From assembly GCA_025360385.1 (NCBI GenBank), contig JANYCG010000199.1, positions 1 to 35,468 on the forward strand: a stretch of 35,468 nt of DNA, given 5' to 3'. A program made the translations under genes and the position numbers. How positions within the stretch are numbered: position 1 is the first letter of the stretch; each line of letters begins with the position of its first letter. The notes below the pieces were generated by a model. It was not told the origin of the DNA. It made no database searches and saw nothing but the letters and a program-made list of their open reading frames with translations. Below are positions 26,511 through 34,033 of this stretch, in pieces. The stretch is from Burkholderiales bacterium. GTDB taxonomy: Bacteria; Pseudomonadota; Gammaproteobacteria; Burkholderiales; Burkholderiaceae_C.

Positions 26511-28436
26511 ATGCCCAACGCCGTTTTCGCGAAATCAAATCTTCACTTCCGCGTTTCGGCCGCCAACCTGAACGCCCACCTGTTTCAGGTCACGCTGACG
26601 ATCAAACAACCCGCCGCCAGCCAGCGCGTGAGTCTTCCGGTGTGGATTCCGGGCAGTTACCTGGTGCGGGAGTTTGCCAAAAACTTGCAGCGCTTAAGCG
26701 CCCGCCAGGGGAAAAAAATAGTGGCGGCCCAGCAGATTGACAAGGCCAGCTGGCAGCTCGACTGTGACGTCAAAAAGCCGCTGGTGCTTAGCTACGAGGT
26801 TTATGCACTTGACAACTCGGTGCGCACGGCCTGGCTGGATGCGTCACGCGGGTTTTTCAATGGCACCTCGCTGTTTTTACGGGTGGACGGGCAGGCCGAC
26901 GCACCCCATGATGTGCAAATCGCCGTATCGCCGGGCATGAAAAGCTGGAAGGTGGCCACGGCTTTGCTGCCCGTCAAAATTGACGCGCGTGGCTTTGGCA
27001 CTTACCGTGCGACCCACTATGACGAACTGGTCGACTGCCCGGTGGAGATGGGCAATTTTTGGAGCGGCAGTTTCACCGCCTATGGCGTGCCGCACCGCTT
27101 TGTGGTGGCCGGTGCGACCGACTCGTTTGACGGCGCGCGCCTGCTGGCCGATACGCAGAAAATCTGCGAAGCAGAAATTCGCTTTTGGCATGGCGATGCG
27201 CCACCGGCCGACAGCGCAAAACCGGCCAAATCTGCCAAACGTGGCCAAACTGGTGAAGCGGCCAATGTCGCCAACACGCTGCCCATCAAACATTACCTGT
27301 TCATGCTCAATGCGGTGGACGACGGTTATGGCGGACTGGAGCACCGCAACAGCACGGCGCTGATCTGCAGGCGACAAGACCTGCCGCGTGCGCCGGCGCG
27401 GCGCCTGCTGGAGGGCGTGCAGGCCAAGCAGGCGGACGGTTACACCACGCTGCTGGGTTTGATCAGCCATGAATATTTCCACACCTGGAACGTCAAACGC
27501 CTTCGGCCTGTTGAATTTGCCGCTTATGACTACGCCCAGGAAAACTACACCGAGTTATTGTGGTTTTTTGAAGGCTTCACCAGCTATTTTGACGACCGCA
27601 TATTGCGTTTGGCAGGCCTGGTGGACGATGTGGCCTACCTCAAGCTGCTGTCCAAAAACATCAACCAGGTCTTGCAAACGCCAGGCCGCTTGGTGCAGTC
27701 GGTGGCGCAGGCCAGTTTTGATGCCTGGGTCAAATATTACCGCCAGGACGAGAACACGCCCAATGCCACGGTGAGTTATTACAGCAAGGGTGCGCTGGTG
27801 GCCCTGTGCCTGGATTTGAGTTTGCGGCAGGCAAGCACCGGGCCGAGCGCCTCGGTGGCGACGGGACTCGCCAAGGCGGCGGGCGCAACCACTTTGGACG
27901 CCGTCATGCGTGCCTTGTGGCTGCATTGCAAAGGCGGTCCCATGCAAGAGGCAGATTTGCTCGCCGTGCTGCAAATTTTGACAGCACGCAGTTGGGCGCG
28001 GGAACTGGCCAGTTGGGTGCATAGCACGGATGAACTGCCGCTCAAGCCCTTGCTTGAAGGCATCGGCCTCAACGTGCTCGAAGAACCCGCGCAATGGGCG
28101 CAGGCGCTGGGCTTGCGTGCGGTTGAGGCTGGGAGCGCCGGCGCGAGCATTCAGGTGAAGACTGTGCTGCGTGGCGGCGCGGCTGAAGCGGCAGGTTTTG
28201 CCTCGGGCGACGAATGGCTGGGGCTTGAACTTGGCACTGGCAAATCAGCCTGTGCCTGGCGATTGGCGCGGCTCGACGAGTTGCCTTTTTACGCGGGCGC
28301 AGCGACGCAGGTCAGGGCCCTGGTGGCGCGGGACAAACGCCTGCTTAAACTGCCGCTCACCATTCCGAAAGCCGAAAAAACGTGGCGGCTGACGGTGCGG
28401 GACCCTGCGGCTTTGAAAGCCTGGTTCTTGCCCTAA
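26511..28436 (+). CDS. M61 family metallopeptidase with PDZ domain
   Basis: The 641-residue protein belongs to the M61 glycyl aminopeptidase family. An N-terminal beta domain carries LPVWIPGSYLVREFAKN. The zinc motif is H320-E-Y-F-H324 followed by TWNVKRLRP, and the presumed third ligand is Glu354 in WFFEGFTSYFDD. A helical segment with YYSKGALVALCLDL and a C-terminal PDZ-like domain (about 540-620, GGAAEAAGFASGDEWLGL) follow. No signal peptide was recognised, so it is probably cytoplasmic. An insert around residues 230-255 is Ala/Lys-rich and low in complexity. It is close behind dsbC, so the two may share a transcript. Confidence 0.9.
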   Translation: MPNAVFAKSNLHFRVSAANLNAHLFQVTLTIKQPAASQRVSLPVWIPGSYLVREFAKNLQRLSARQGKKIVAAQQIDKASWQLDCDVKKPLVLSYEVYALDNSVRTAWLDASRGFFNGTSLFLRVDGQADAPHDVQIAVSPGMKSWKVATALLPVKIDARGFGTYRATHYDELVDCPVEMGNFWSGSFTAYGVPHRFVVAGATDSFDGARLLADTQKICEAEIRFWHGDAPPADSAKPAKSAKRGQTGEAANVANTLPIKHYLFMLNAVDDGYGGLEHRNSTALICRRQDLPRAPARRLLEGVQAKQADGYTTLLGLISHEYFHTWNVKRLRPVEFAAYDYAQENYTELLWFFEGFTSYFDDRILRLAGLVDDVAYLKLLSKNINQVLQTPGRLVQSVAQASFDAWVKYYRQDENTPNATVSYYSKGALVALCLDLSLRQASTGPSASVATGLAKAAGATTLDAVMRALWLHCKGGPMQEADLLAVLQILTARSWARELASWVHSTDELPLKPLLEGIGLNVLEEPAQWAQALGLRAVEAGSAGASIQVKTVLRGGAAEAAGFASGDEWLGLELGTGKSACAWRLARLDELPFYAGAATQVRALVARDKRLLKLPLTIPKAEKTWRLTVRDPAALKAWFLP

Positions 28437-28481
28437 ACGCCGATAACAAGGCGAAAGGTGTCAAAAGTCCCCATGGGCATT

Positions 28482-28500
28482 GAATAGTTAGCTATTTAAT
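28482..28500. repeat. AT-rich palindromic element between convergent genes
   Basis: AATAG-TTAG-CTATT (28483-28496) is a perfect 5-bp stem with a 4-base loop, followed by TAAT. It lies between the M61 peptidase stop and the paaK stop. The core TAGCTATT is shared with the element at the hemL end. Confidence 0.5.
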
Positions 28501-28528
28501 TTAAAGCGTTCTGCCTGCGGCGTCGGTC

Positions 28529-29824
28529 TCAGACTTGGCGCAAATCCACCACCCGTTTGGCTTTGCCCACGCTGCGCTCCACACCGCCGCTGGCCCGCAG
28601 TTCAACCTGGACATTGGTGCCGACATAGGCTTTGATGTCGCGTTGCAACTGCTGCGCCGCCGCCTTGGCCTCCAGGCCCATGGGCGACACGCCGGGCTGG
28701 GTTTCAACCAGCACGCGCAAATCGTCCATGCTGCCGCTGCGACTCAAGACGCACTGGTAATGGGCGCTGAGTTCAGGGCGCTTCAAAATCAATTCCTCGA
28801 TCTGGGTCGGGAAAACATTGACCCCGCGCACGATCATCATGTCGTCGCTGCGGCCGGTGATTTTTTCCATGCGGCGCATGGTGCGTGCCGTGCCCGGCAA
28901 GAGCCGTGTCAGGTCGCGCGTGCGGTACCGGATGATGGGCAGGGCTTCTTTGCTCAGGCTGGTGAAGACCAGCTCGCCCATCTCACCGTCCGACAGCGGG
29001 GCACCGGTCTCGGGGTGGATGATTTCGGGGTAAAAATGATCTTCCCAGATGGTCGGGCCGTCTTTGGTTTCCCAACACTCGCTGGCCACGCCGGGGCCCA
29101 TCACTTCAGACAGGCCATAAATGTCCACCGCGTCGATGCCCATTCTGGCCTCGATGTTGCGCCGCATGTCGTTGGTCCAGGGCTCTGCGCCAAAAATTCC
29201 AAGGCGCAGGGACGACTTGTCTGGCTGGAGGCCCTGGCGTTCAAATTCTTCGGCAATCGCCAGCATGTAACTCGGCGTGACCATGATGATGTCGGGTTTG
29301 AAGTCGGTGATGAGCTGCACCTGGCGCTCGGTCTGCCCACCGCCAAAAGGCACCACAGTCAGGCCAAGTTTTTCAGCGCCGTAGTGGGCACCCAGGCCGC
29401 CCGTAAACAGGCCGTAGCCGTAAGACACATGCACCAGGTCGCCAGGGCGCGCGCCGGCCGCGCGGATGGAGCGCGCCACCACGTGCGCCCAGGTGTGCAA
29501 GTCATTTTTGGTGTAACCGACCACCGTGGGTTTGCCCGTGGTGCCACTGGATGCGTGGATGCGCGCGCACTGCTGGCGCGGCACGGCGAACATGCCGTAA
29601 GGGTAGTTGTCGCGCAGGTCTTTCTTGGTCGTGAACGGGAAATTCGCCAAGTCTGCCAATGACTTGCAGTCCTGCGGATGCACGCCCGCAGCGTCAAACT
29701 TGGCGCGATAAACAGGCGAGTTGTCATACGCATGTTGCAGCGTGGCTTTGAGTCGTTTCAACTGCAAGGCGCGCAGTTCGTCAATGCTGGTTTTTTCGAT
29801 GGGTTCGAGTGGGAAAGCTGTCAT
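28529..29824 (-). CDS. paaK: Phenylacetate-CoA ligase
   Basis: The 431-residue adenylate-forming enzyme activates phenylacetate to phenylacetyl-CoA, the first step of aerobic phenylacetate degradation. It shows the AMP-binding P-loop IHASSGTTGKPTVVGYT, the substrate-region DIYGLSEVMGPGVASEC, the motif RYRTRDLTR and the C-terminal hinge GRSDDMMIVRGVNVFPTQIE. Length is normal for the family. It is the last gene of a paaG-paaI-paaK run, 18 bases after the paaI stop. Confidence 0.95.
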   Translation of the reverse strand: MTAFPLEPIEKTSIDELRALQLKRLKATLQHAYDNSPVYRAKFDAAGVHPQDCKSLADLANFPFTTKKDLRDNYPYGMFAVPRQQCARIHASSGTTGKPTVVGYTKNDLHTWAHVVARSIRAAGARPGDLVHVSYGYGLFTGGLGAHYGAEKLGLTVVPFGGGQTERQVQLITDFKPDIIMVTPSYMLAIAEEFERQGLQPDKSSLRLGIFGAEPWTNDMRRNIEARMGIDAVDIYGLSEVMGPGVASECWETKDGPTIWEDHFYPEIIHPETGAPLSDGEMGELVFTSLSKEALPIIRYRTRDLTRLLPGTARTMRRMEKITGRSDDMMIVRGVNVFPTQIEELILKRPELSAHYQCVLSRSGSMDDLRVLVETQPGVSPMGLEAKAAAQQLQRDIKAYVGTNVQVELRASGGVERSVGKAKRVVDLRQV

Positions 29825-29842
29825 GATTTTTAAACTTCTGGG

Positions 29843-30319
29843 TTAAACAATGGCCCCTGGAATCTGCGCACTTTTGCCTCGGAACATGGCCACTACCTCA
29901 CCGCGCTGGTTGCTCACGCGCATGTCGTAAATGCCATGGCGGCCTTGCAGGGTTTGCTCAACGCCCTCGCAAGTCAACACATCGCCTTCATGGGCTGGCC
30001 TGAGGAATTCAATCGAGCAGCCCGACGCCACAGCCGATTTGTTGTAGCTGTTGCAGGCGAAGGCGAAAGTGGAGTCCGCCAGCGTGAAAATAAAACCACC
30101 ATGGCAGATGCGGTGGCCGTTCAAATGCAGCTCGCGCACAGGCATGCGCAACACGGCGCGGCCGGCGGCACAACTTACAATTTCCATGCCCATGGTGTCT
30201 TTGGAGGCGATGTCGGTGCTCCAGAGTTTTGCGGCAACCCGGATTGCCACTGCATCTTGTCCACCGGCACCTGCGCCTGTCGTGGGGCGGGGGTCAATCA
30301 CGGGTTCAACCAAGCTCAT
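29843..30319 (-). CDS. paaI: Hydroxyphenylacetyl-CoA thioesterase PaaI
   Basis: The 158-residue hotdog-fold thioesterase has the family signature LNGHRICHGGFIFTLADSTF with the conserved HGG at residues 73-75. PaaI rescues CoA from dead-end (hydroxy)phenylacetyl-CoA esters in the Paa pathway. The first 22 residues are a Gly/Pro-rich extension. It overlaps the paaG stop by 4 bases (ATGA) and is followed by paaK. Confidence 0.93.
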   Translation of the reverse strand: MSLVEPVIDPRPTTGAGAGGQDAVAIRVAAKLWSTDIASKDTMGMEIVSCAAGRAVLRMPVRELHLNGHRICHGGFIFTLADSTFAFACNSYNKSAVASGCSIEFLRPAHEGDVLTCEGVEQTLQGRHGIYDMRVSNQRGEVVAMFRGKSAQIPGAIV

Positions 30320-31158
30320 TCCCCTTTGAAAACCGCTGCGCGTTTTTCCAGAAACGCCGCCACGCCTTCAAAATAGTCATGGGTTTTTCCCATGGCCGAT
30401 TGGGTGTCGCGCTCCAGGTCAAGTTGCTGGTTAAAGGTGTTGGTGTGGCTGGCGCGCAGGGTGTGGCGGGTGGCGACCAGGGCCTTGGTGGGCATGGACG
30501 CAAGGCGCTGCGCAAAGGCGATGGCGGCACTCAGGCAAGCGTCGGCGCCGCCGTCCACCACCTCCCAAATCATGCCCCACTCCTTGGCCTGGGCGGCGCT
30601 GAGTTTGTCGCCCGTCAGGGCCAATGCCGTGGCGCGGGCCAGGCCCAGCCGCTGCGTCAGAAGCCAAGTGCCACCGGCATCCGGAATCAGGCCGATTTTG
30701 CTGAAGGCCTGGATGAAGCTGGCATTGGGGGCGGCAAACACCACGTCGCAGCCCAGGGCGAACGAGACCCCTGCGCCAGCGGCCACGCCGTTGACCGCAG
30801 CCACCGTCGGCATGCGCAGATTTTGCAGGCGCCGCGCCGTGGGGTTGAAGTTTTGGTCGATGGTGGGGCCGGGGTCGGCTCGCTCGACCCGCTTGGGGCC
30901 CGCGCTGAAATCAAATTCCGCCAGGTCGGCGCCGGCGCAAAAGCCCCGGCCTGCCCCGGTGAGCACCATGGCGCGGATCGCCGGATTGGCCTCGGCACGG
31001 TCCAGCGCTCTCCACAAATCCTGGTGCATGGCGGTGGTGAAGCTGTTCAACGCGTGCGGGCGGTTCAGCGTGACCACCGCAACGGGGCCATGCTCGGCGT
31101 AAAGCACGGTGGCTTCTGCGGCGTCGCTGGACGCAGTGGTGGCGGCGGTGTCTGTCAT
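30316..31158 (-). CDS. paaG: Enoyl-CoA hydratase/isomerase PaaG
   Basis: The 280-residue crotonase-fold protein has the oxyanion-hole region TGAGRGFCAGADLAEF, AAVNGVAAGAGVSFALGCD and GLIPDAGGTWLL. The Asp in IPDAGG fits PaaG-type isomerases, which convert ring-epoxide CoA to the oxepin. A Thr/Ala-rich N-terminal segment of about 15 residues precedes the core. The ATG at 31158 is chosen over 31200 because a GAAAG ribosome site lies at the right distance and the 31200 start would reach toward the operator region. It leads the paaG-paaI-paaK run and is divergent from the next crotonase gene. Confidence 0.85.
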   Translation of the reverse strand: MTDTAATTASSDAAEATVLYAEHGPVAVVTLNRPHALNSFTTAMHQDLWRALDRAEANPAIRAMVLTGAGRGFCAGADLAEFDFSAGPKRVERADPGPTIDQNFNPTARRLQNLRMPTVAAVNGVAAGAGVSFALGCDVVFAAPNASFIQAFSKIGLIPDAGGTWLLTQRLGLARATALALTGDKLSAAQAKEWGMIWEVVDGGADACLSAAIAFAQRLASMPTKALVATRHTLRASHTNTFNQQLDLERDTQSAMGKTHDYFEGVAAFLEKRAAVFKGE

Positions 31159-31208
31159 GGCGCTTTCTTTCAAAGTTTTCGACAATTTACCACTGTCCAC
31201 AAAATTTC

Positions 31209-31224
31209 CCGACCAAGTGGTCGG
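31209..31224. promoter_or_regulatory. TetR/PaaR-like operator palindrome
   Basis: CCGACCA-AG-TGGTCGG is a perfect palindrome with 7-bp arms in the region between divergent paaG and the enoyl-CoA hydratase gene. Phenylacetate genes of betaproteobacteria are controlled by TetR-type PaaR repressors at GACCG/CGGTC-like palindromes, so this is a likely operator for both directions; no paaR gene is in the window. Confidence 0.65.
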
Positions 31225-31360
31225 TTAATTTTTGGTGGGGTGTGTGGTCTGTGCCAAGCTGCAAGCGCTTCCTGGCAAATCTGGCGCGGGTTCTCCTACA
31301 GGGGCTGACGCCCGGGTTCGTTATAGTCTGATGCAGACTCACCCACTGGAGCGTAAAAAA

Positions 31361-32155
31361 ATGAGCGAATCCCCCCTCAGTTTCGAGATGATCACCGTGC
31401 GCACCGACGCTGGCAAAGTCGGCGTCGTCACGCTGAACCGCCCCAAGCAGCTCAATGCCTTGAGCGAGCAACTGATGACCGAGCTGGGCATGGCCCTCAA
31501 AGGTTTTGATGCCGACCCGGCCATTGGCTGCATCATCATCACGGGCAGCGAAAAAGCCTTTGCGGCGGGCGCCGACATTGGCGCCATGGCCTCTTATGGC
31601 TTTGCCGATGTCTACAAAAACGACTACATCACCAAAAACTGGGAAACCATCCGGCAGATCCGCAAGCCGGTGATCGCTGCCGTCAGCGGCTTTGCACTGG
31701 GCGGCGGCTGCGAGCTGGCCATGATGTGTGACTTCATCATTGCGGCCGACAACGCCCGTTTTGGCCAGCCGGAGATCAAGCTGGGCATCATCCCTGGCGC
31801 GGGCGGCACACAACGCCTGCCGCGCGCTGTGGGCAAAGCCAAGGCCATGGATTTGGCCCTGACCGGGCGCATGATGAACGCTGACGAGGCCGAGCGGGCA
31901 GGCCTGGTCAGCCGTGTGGTGCCCTTGGACAAATTGATGGACGAGGCGCTGGCTGCGGCGCTGATGATTTGCGATTATTCTCAAATCGCGGTGATGGCGG
32001 CCAAAGAGTCGGTGAACCGCGCGTTTGAAAGCAGCCTTTCTGACGGCATCATGTTTGAGCGGCGGATTTTTCACGCCCTGTTTGCGACCAGCGACCAAAA
32101 AGAGGGCATGGACGCGTTTGTGAACAAGCGAAAGGCGGCCTTCAGCCACCGCTGA
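31361..32155 (+). CDS. Enoyl-CoA hydratase (crotonase family, PaaF/FadB1-like)
   Basis: The 264-residue short-chain enoyl-CoA hydratase has the oxyanion loop [13 protein letters not shown], the first catalytic glutamate in [13 protein letters not shown] and the second in [20 protein letters not shown]. Both acid/base residues are present, unlike in the isomerase-type PaaG, so hydration of 2,3-dehydroacyl-CoA is expected. The ATG at 31361 follows GGAG (31348-31351); in-frame starts at 31232 and 31331 are rejected. Divergence from paaG across a PaaR-like palindrome suggests a role as PaaF, but a general beta-oxidation role is possible. A TATAGT -10-like box is at 31322-31327. Confidence 0.9.
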   Translation: MSESPLSFEMITVRTDAGKVGVVTLNRPKQLNALSEQLMTELGMALKGFDADPAIGCIIITGSEKAFAAGADIGAMASYGFADVYKNDYITKNWETIRQIRKPVIAAVSGFALGGGCELAMMCDFIIAADNARFGQPEIKLGIIPGAGGTQRLPRAVGKAKAMDLALTGRMMNADEAERAGLVSRVVPLDKLMDEALAAALMICDYSQIAVMAAKESVNRAFESSLSDGIMFERRIFHALFATSDQKEGMDAFVNKRKAAFSHR

Positions 32156-32158
32156 TTC

Positions 32159-33061
32159 TCAGCGCCGGGGCGGTATGCCGATGTGCCAGTTGTCCTGCAG
32201 AAATGACAACATGGCTTTCAGGGCGGCACTGTTATGCCGCCGCTGGACGTAGGCGGCATGGAGCCACACCCCCTCTGGCGCAAAGTCGCCCAGCACGGAT
32301 TGCAGTTCGCCGCTGTCCAGGTGGCGTTGCACCAGGAGGGCAGGCACTTGCACCGCGCCCAAACCGCCCAGCGCCGCAACGATCAGCGGCACGGCGTCCG
32401 AGGCTTCCATGCGGCTTGTCACGGGCACGGCCTGCGGCTTGCCATTGACCCGAAAATTCCAGTGTGGGCGTTGGCCCGGCGATACATAAGTCAGCGCGTC
32501 TCTGCCGGCCAGATCATCGGGATGCAGAGGCACACCTTGGTGTCTCCAGTAGTCGGGGGTGGCGCACACCACGATGTCGATGGCCTGGAGTTTGCGCACG
32601 ATCAGGCTGGAGTCTTCGATTTCACTGACGCGCAGCGCCAGGTCAACGCCGGTTTCCACCAGATCGACCATCTGGTTGTTCAGGTCGAGACTGATGCGCA
32701 CTTTGGGGTAGTGCCGCATGAAGCGAACCAGCAGATCGGGCAGCTCGGTGTGGGCCAGCCCATAGGGCGCCGAGATGCGCAACTGGCCGCTTGGCTCGCT
32801 GGCGTGTTGCTCAATTTCGCTGCGCGTCAAGGCCACCATCTCCAGCAGGGGTTCGCTGCGTTTGAGCAACAGGCCACCGGCGTCTGTCAGGCTCAGGCTG
32901 CGGGTGGTACGGTTGAGCAGGCGCACGCCCAGGCGATCCTCCAGCTCGGCTACATATTTGCTGGCATTCGCCCTGGACACGCCCAGATGCAGGGCTGCCT
33001 TTGAAAAACTGCCACGCTGGGCGACTTCGCTGAAGGTCTTGATCAGTTCAAGGCTGTCCAT
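32159..33061 (-). CDS. LysR-type transcriptional regulator (CrgA/DmlR-like)
   Basis: The 300-residue regulator has an N-terminal winged helix-turn-helix over residues 1-60 (FSEVAQRGSFSKAALHLGVS, then LEDRLGVRLLNRTTRSLSLT). The effector domain has the layout of the group that starts GQLRISAPYGLAHTELPDLL. The ligand is unknown. It is convergent with the enoyl-CoA hydratase gene, with stops 3 bases apart, and divergent from the DUF4148-type gene across a 230-base region, so its target may be itself or that gene rather than the paa genes. Confidence 0.9.
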   Translation of the reverse strand: MDSLELIKTFSEVAQRGSFSKAALHLGVSRANASKYVAELEDRLGVRLLNRTTRSLSLTDAGGLLLKRSEPLLEMVALTRSEIEQHASEPSGQLRISAPYGLAHTELPDLLVRFMRHYPKVRISLDLNNQMVDLVETGVDLALRVSEIEDSSLIVRKLQAIDIVVCATPDYWRHQGVPLHPDDLAGRDALTYVSPGQRPHWNFRVNGKPQAVPVTSRMEASDAVPLIVAALGGLGAVQVPALLVQRHLDSGELQSVLGDFAPEGVWLHAAYVQRRHNSAALKAMLSFLQDNWHIGIPPRR

Positions 33062-33242
33062 CCGTGGCTTTCATGTTGGGGCGGGTGGGGTCATCCGTTT
33101 TTATTGTTTCCGGTTTGGAGACAGTCTGGTTCGATTTGAGGCTATTTAAAGCAGATGTGCCGTACGCATCTACCAATCACTGGGACGCAAACCGCAACCC
33201 AGGTGCCGGGGTAAACGGGTTGACCCATTGGTCACCGGCCCG

Positions 33243-33291
33243 TTGACTCCAGCGCAGATGGTGTTTGTTTTAACTTTTTAAAGGATTTATC
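33243..33291 (+). promoter_or_regulatory. Promoter and ribosome site for the DUF4148-type gene
   Basis: TTGACT at 33243-33248 could be a -35 box, with a poor T-rich -10 region 17-20 bases later. The strong ribosome site AAAGGA at 33280-33285 fixes the start at 33292. The rest of the 33062-33291 gap shows several partial GGTTGACC/GGTCACC symmetries but nothing convincing. Confidence 0.35.
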
Positions 33292-33609
33292 ATGAAATCG
33301 ATCAAATTTGCCGCTTCCGTCCTCGCAGTTGCTGCGGCCACAGCCTTGTCTGCCAATGCCTTTGCTGCCGACTTCAACTACAACAACGCCAGCCAACTGC
33401 TGCCCAAAACCACCAGCACCTTGAGCCGCGCTGAGGTGGTGGCTGACTACCTGAAGGCCGCCAAGGAAGGCACCCTGGTCAAGAACTCGGAAGCCGGTTA
33501 CACCCCCGTTGCTGGCGCAGTCCAGAGCACGGTGACCCGAGCTGAGGTGCGTGCAGAGGCCTTGCACGCTGCGCACAGCCCCCAGGTGCTGATCAACCCG
33601 TCGTGGTGA
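33292..33609 (+). CDS. Small exported DUF4148-type protein
   Basis: The 105-residue protein has a clear signal peptide at residues 1 to about 25, cut after ANAFA (MKSIKFAASVLAVAAATALS...). The mature part has the repeated LSRAEVVADYLKAAKEG and VTRAEVRAEALHAAH helices typical of DUF4148 proteins, which are abundant in Burkholderiales and have no known function. The AAAGGA ribosome site is excellent. It stands alone between a LysR gene and a tRNA, and is expected in the periplasm. Confidence 0.85.
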   Translation: MKSIKFAASVLAVAAATALSANAFAADFNYNNASQLLPKTTSTLSRAEVVADYLKAAKEGTLVKNSEAGYTPVAGAVQSTVTRAEVRAEALHAAHSPQVLINPSW

Positions 33610-33617
33610 GATGAGCA

Positions 33618-33663
33618 CCCGCCCCGCGTGTGGACGAAAGCCCGCCCCGCGTGTGGACGAAAG
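33618..33663 (+). repeat. Two tandem copies of a 23-bp GC-rich repeat
   Basis: CCCGCCCCGCGTGTGGAC followed by GAAAG is repeated exactly (33618-33640 and 33641-33663), just after the DUF4148-type gene stop. A third copy begins CCCGC at 33664 and then diverges into a hairpin region: AGCCCG-CGC-CGGGCT, with an alternative AAGCCCG/CGGGCTT pairing to about 33689. Confidence 0.9.
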
Positions 33664-33686
33664 CCCGCGCCGGGCTAGGGGCCGGG

Positions 33687-33715
33687 CTTGGGGGGAGCCT
33701 GCCAACCGCTATAAT
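33687..33715 (+). promoter_or_regulatory. tRNA promoter
   Basis: A consensus -10 box TATAAT (33710-33715) lies 12 bases before the tRNA, with CTTGGG (33687-33692) 17 bases upstream as a partial -35. The -35 lies at the end of the GC-rich hairpin region that follows the tandem repeat. Confidence 0.65.
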
Positions 33716-33726
33716 CCGACTCTTGC

Positions 33727-33803
33727 GGTGATATAGCTCAGTTGGTTAGAGCGCAGCATTCATAATGCTGATGTCGGTGGTTCAAATCCACCTATCACCA
33801 CCA
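33727..33803 (+). tRNA. tRNA with CAT anticodon (elongator Met, or Ile2)
   Basis: A 77-base cloverleaf with encoded CCA. The acceptor stem is GGTGATA/TATCACC, the D-loop is AGCTCAGTTGGTTAGAGC, the anticodon stem-loop is CAGCATTCATAATGCTG with anticodon CAT, and the T-arm is GGTGGTTCAAATCCACC. The first acceptor pair is intact, which argues against initiator tRNA. Elongator methionine is the likelier identity, but CAT-reading tRNA-Ile modified by TilS cannot be excluded by eye. Confidence 0.93.
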
Positions 33804-33814
33804 AATTCCGACCC

Positions 33815-33853
33815 AAAAAAGCCCGCTGTCATCACGACAACGGGCTTTTTTTT
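33815..33853 (+). terminator. Strong rho-independent terminator after the tRNA
   Basis: AAAAAAGCCCG-C-TGTC pairs with GACA-A-CGGGCTTTTTTTT around loop ATCAC, with one mismatch. The T-tract on both strands makes it potentially bidirectional. The following 33854-33996 has no convincing gene: a 48-codon open frame at 33854-34000 directly abuts the terminator and has no recognisable features. Confidence 0.9.
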
Positions 33854-33996
33854 ATGCCACGTCGGCTGGCCCAATTGGATGCCAGGAACCGGTTGAAGCA
33901 GTTGATGGCACCGGCCCAGATCAAGCAGGCACAGCAAATCGCGCTCGGTTGCCAGAAAGCGAACTTCACCGGGTGTGAAGGCGTTTTAAAAAAAGC

Positions 33997-34033
33997 TTGA
34001 CTTGTATTTAACAATAATGTTAAATACAAGTCA
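33997..34033 (+). promoter_or_regulatory. 36-bp perfect palindrome with embedded promoter (ArsR operator)
   Basis: Arms TGACTTGTATTTAAC (33998-34012) and GTTAAATACAAGTCA (34019-34033) are perfect complements around a 6-base spacer AATAAT. Inside lie a -35 box TTGACT (33997-34002) and, 17 bases on, a -10 box TTAAAT (34020-34025). The ArsR start codon is at 34033, the last base of the palindrome, so transcription is predicted to begin at or within a base or two of the ATG. Confidence 0.8.

Noticed and set aside
28535-29662. 375-codon plus-strand open frame opposite paaK
   Set aside because: Antisense shadow of a clear phenylacetate-CoA ligase; His/Gly/Ala-rich composition is typical of such shadows.
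33618-33663. Tandem repeat considered as a CRISPR fragment
   Set aside because: The copies are directly adjacent with no spacers and no cas genes are present.
33832-34029. 65-codon minus-strand frame and 48-codon plus-strand frame (33854-34000) between the tRNA terminator and the ArsR palindrome
   Set aside because: Neither has a ribosome site, homology that could be recognised, or clear coding bias; one overlaps the terminator and both run into the palindrome.
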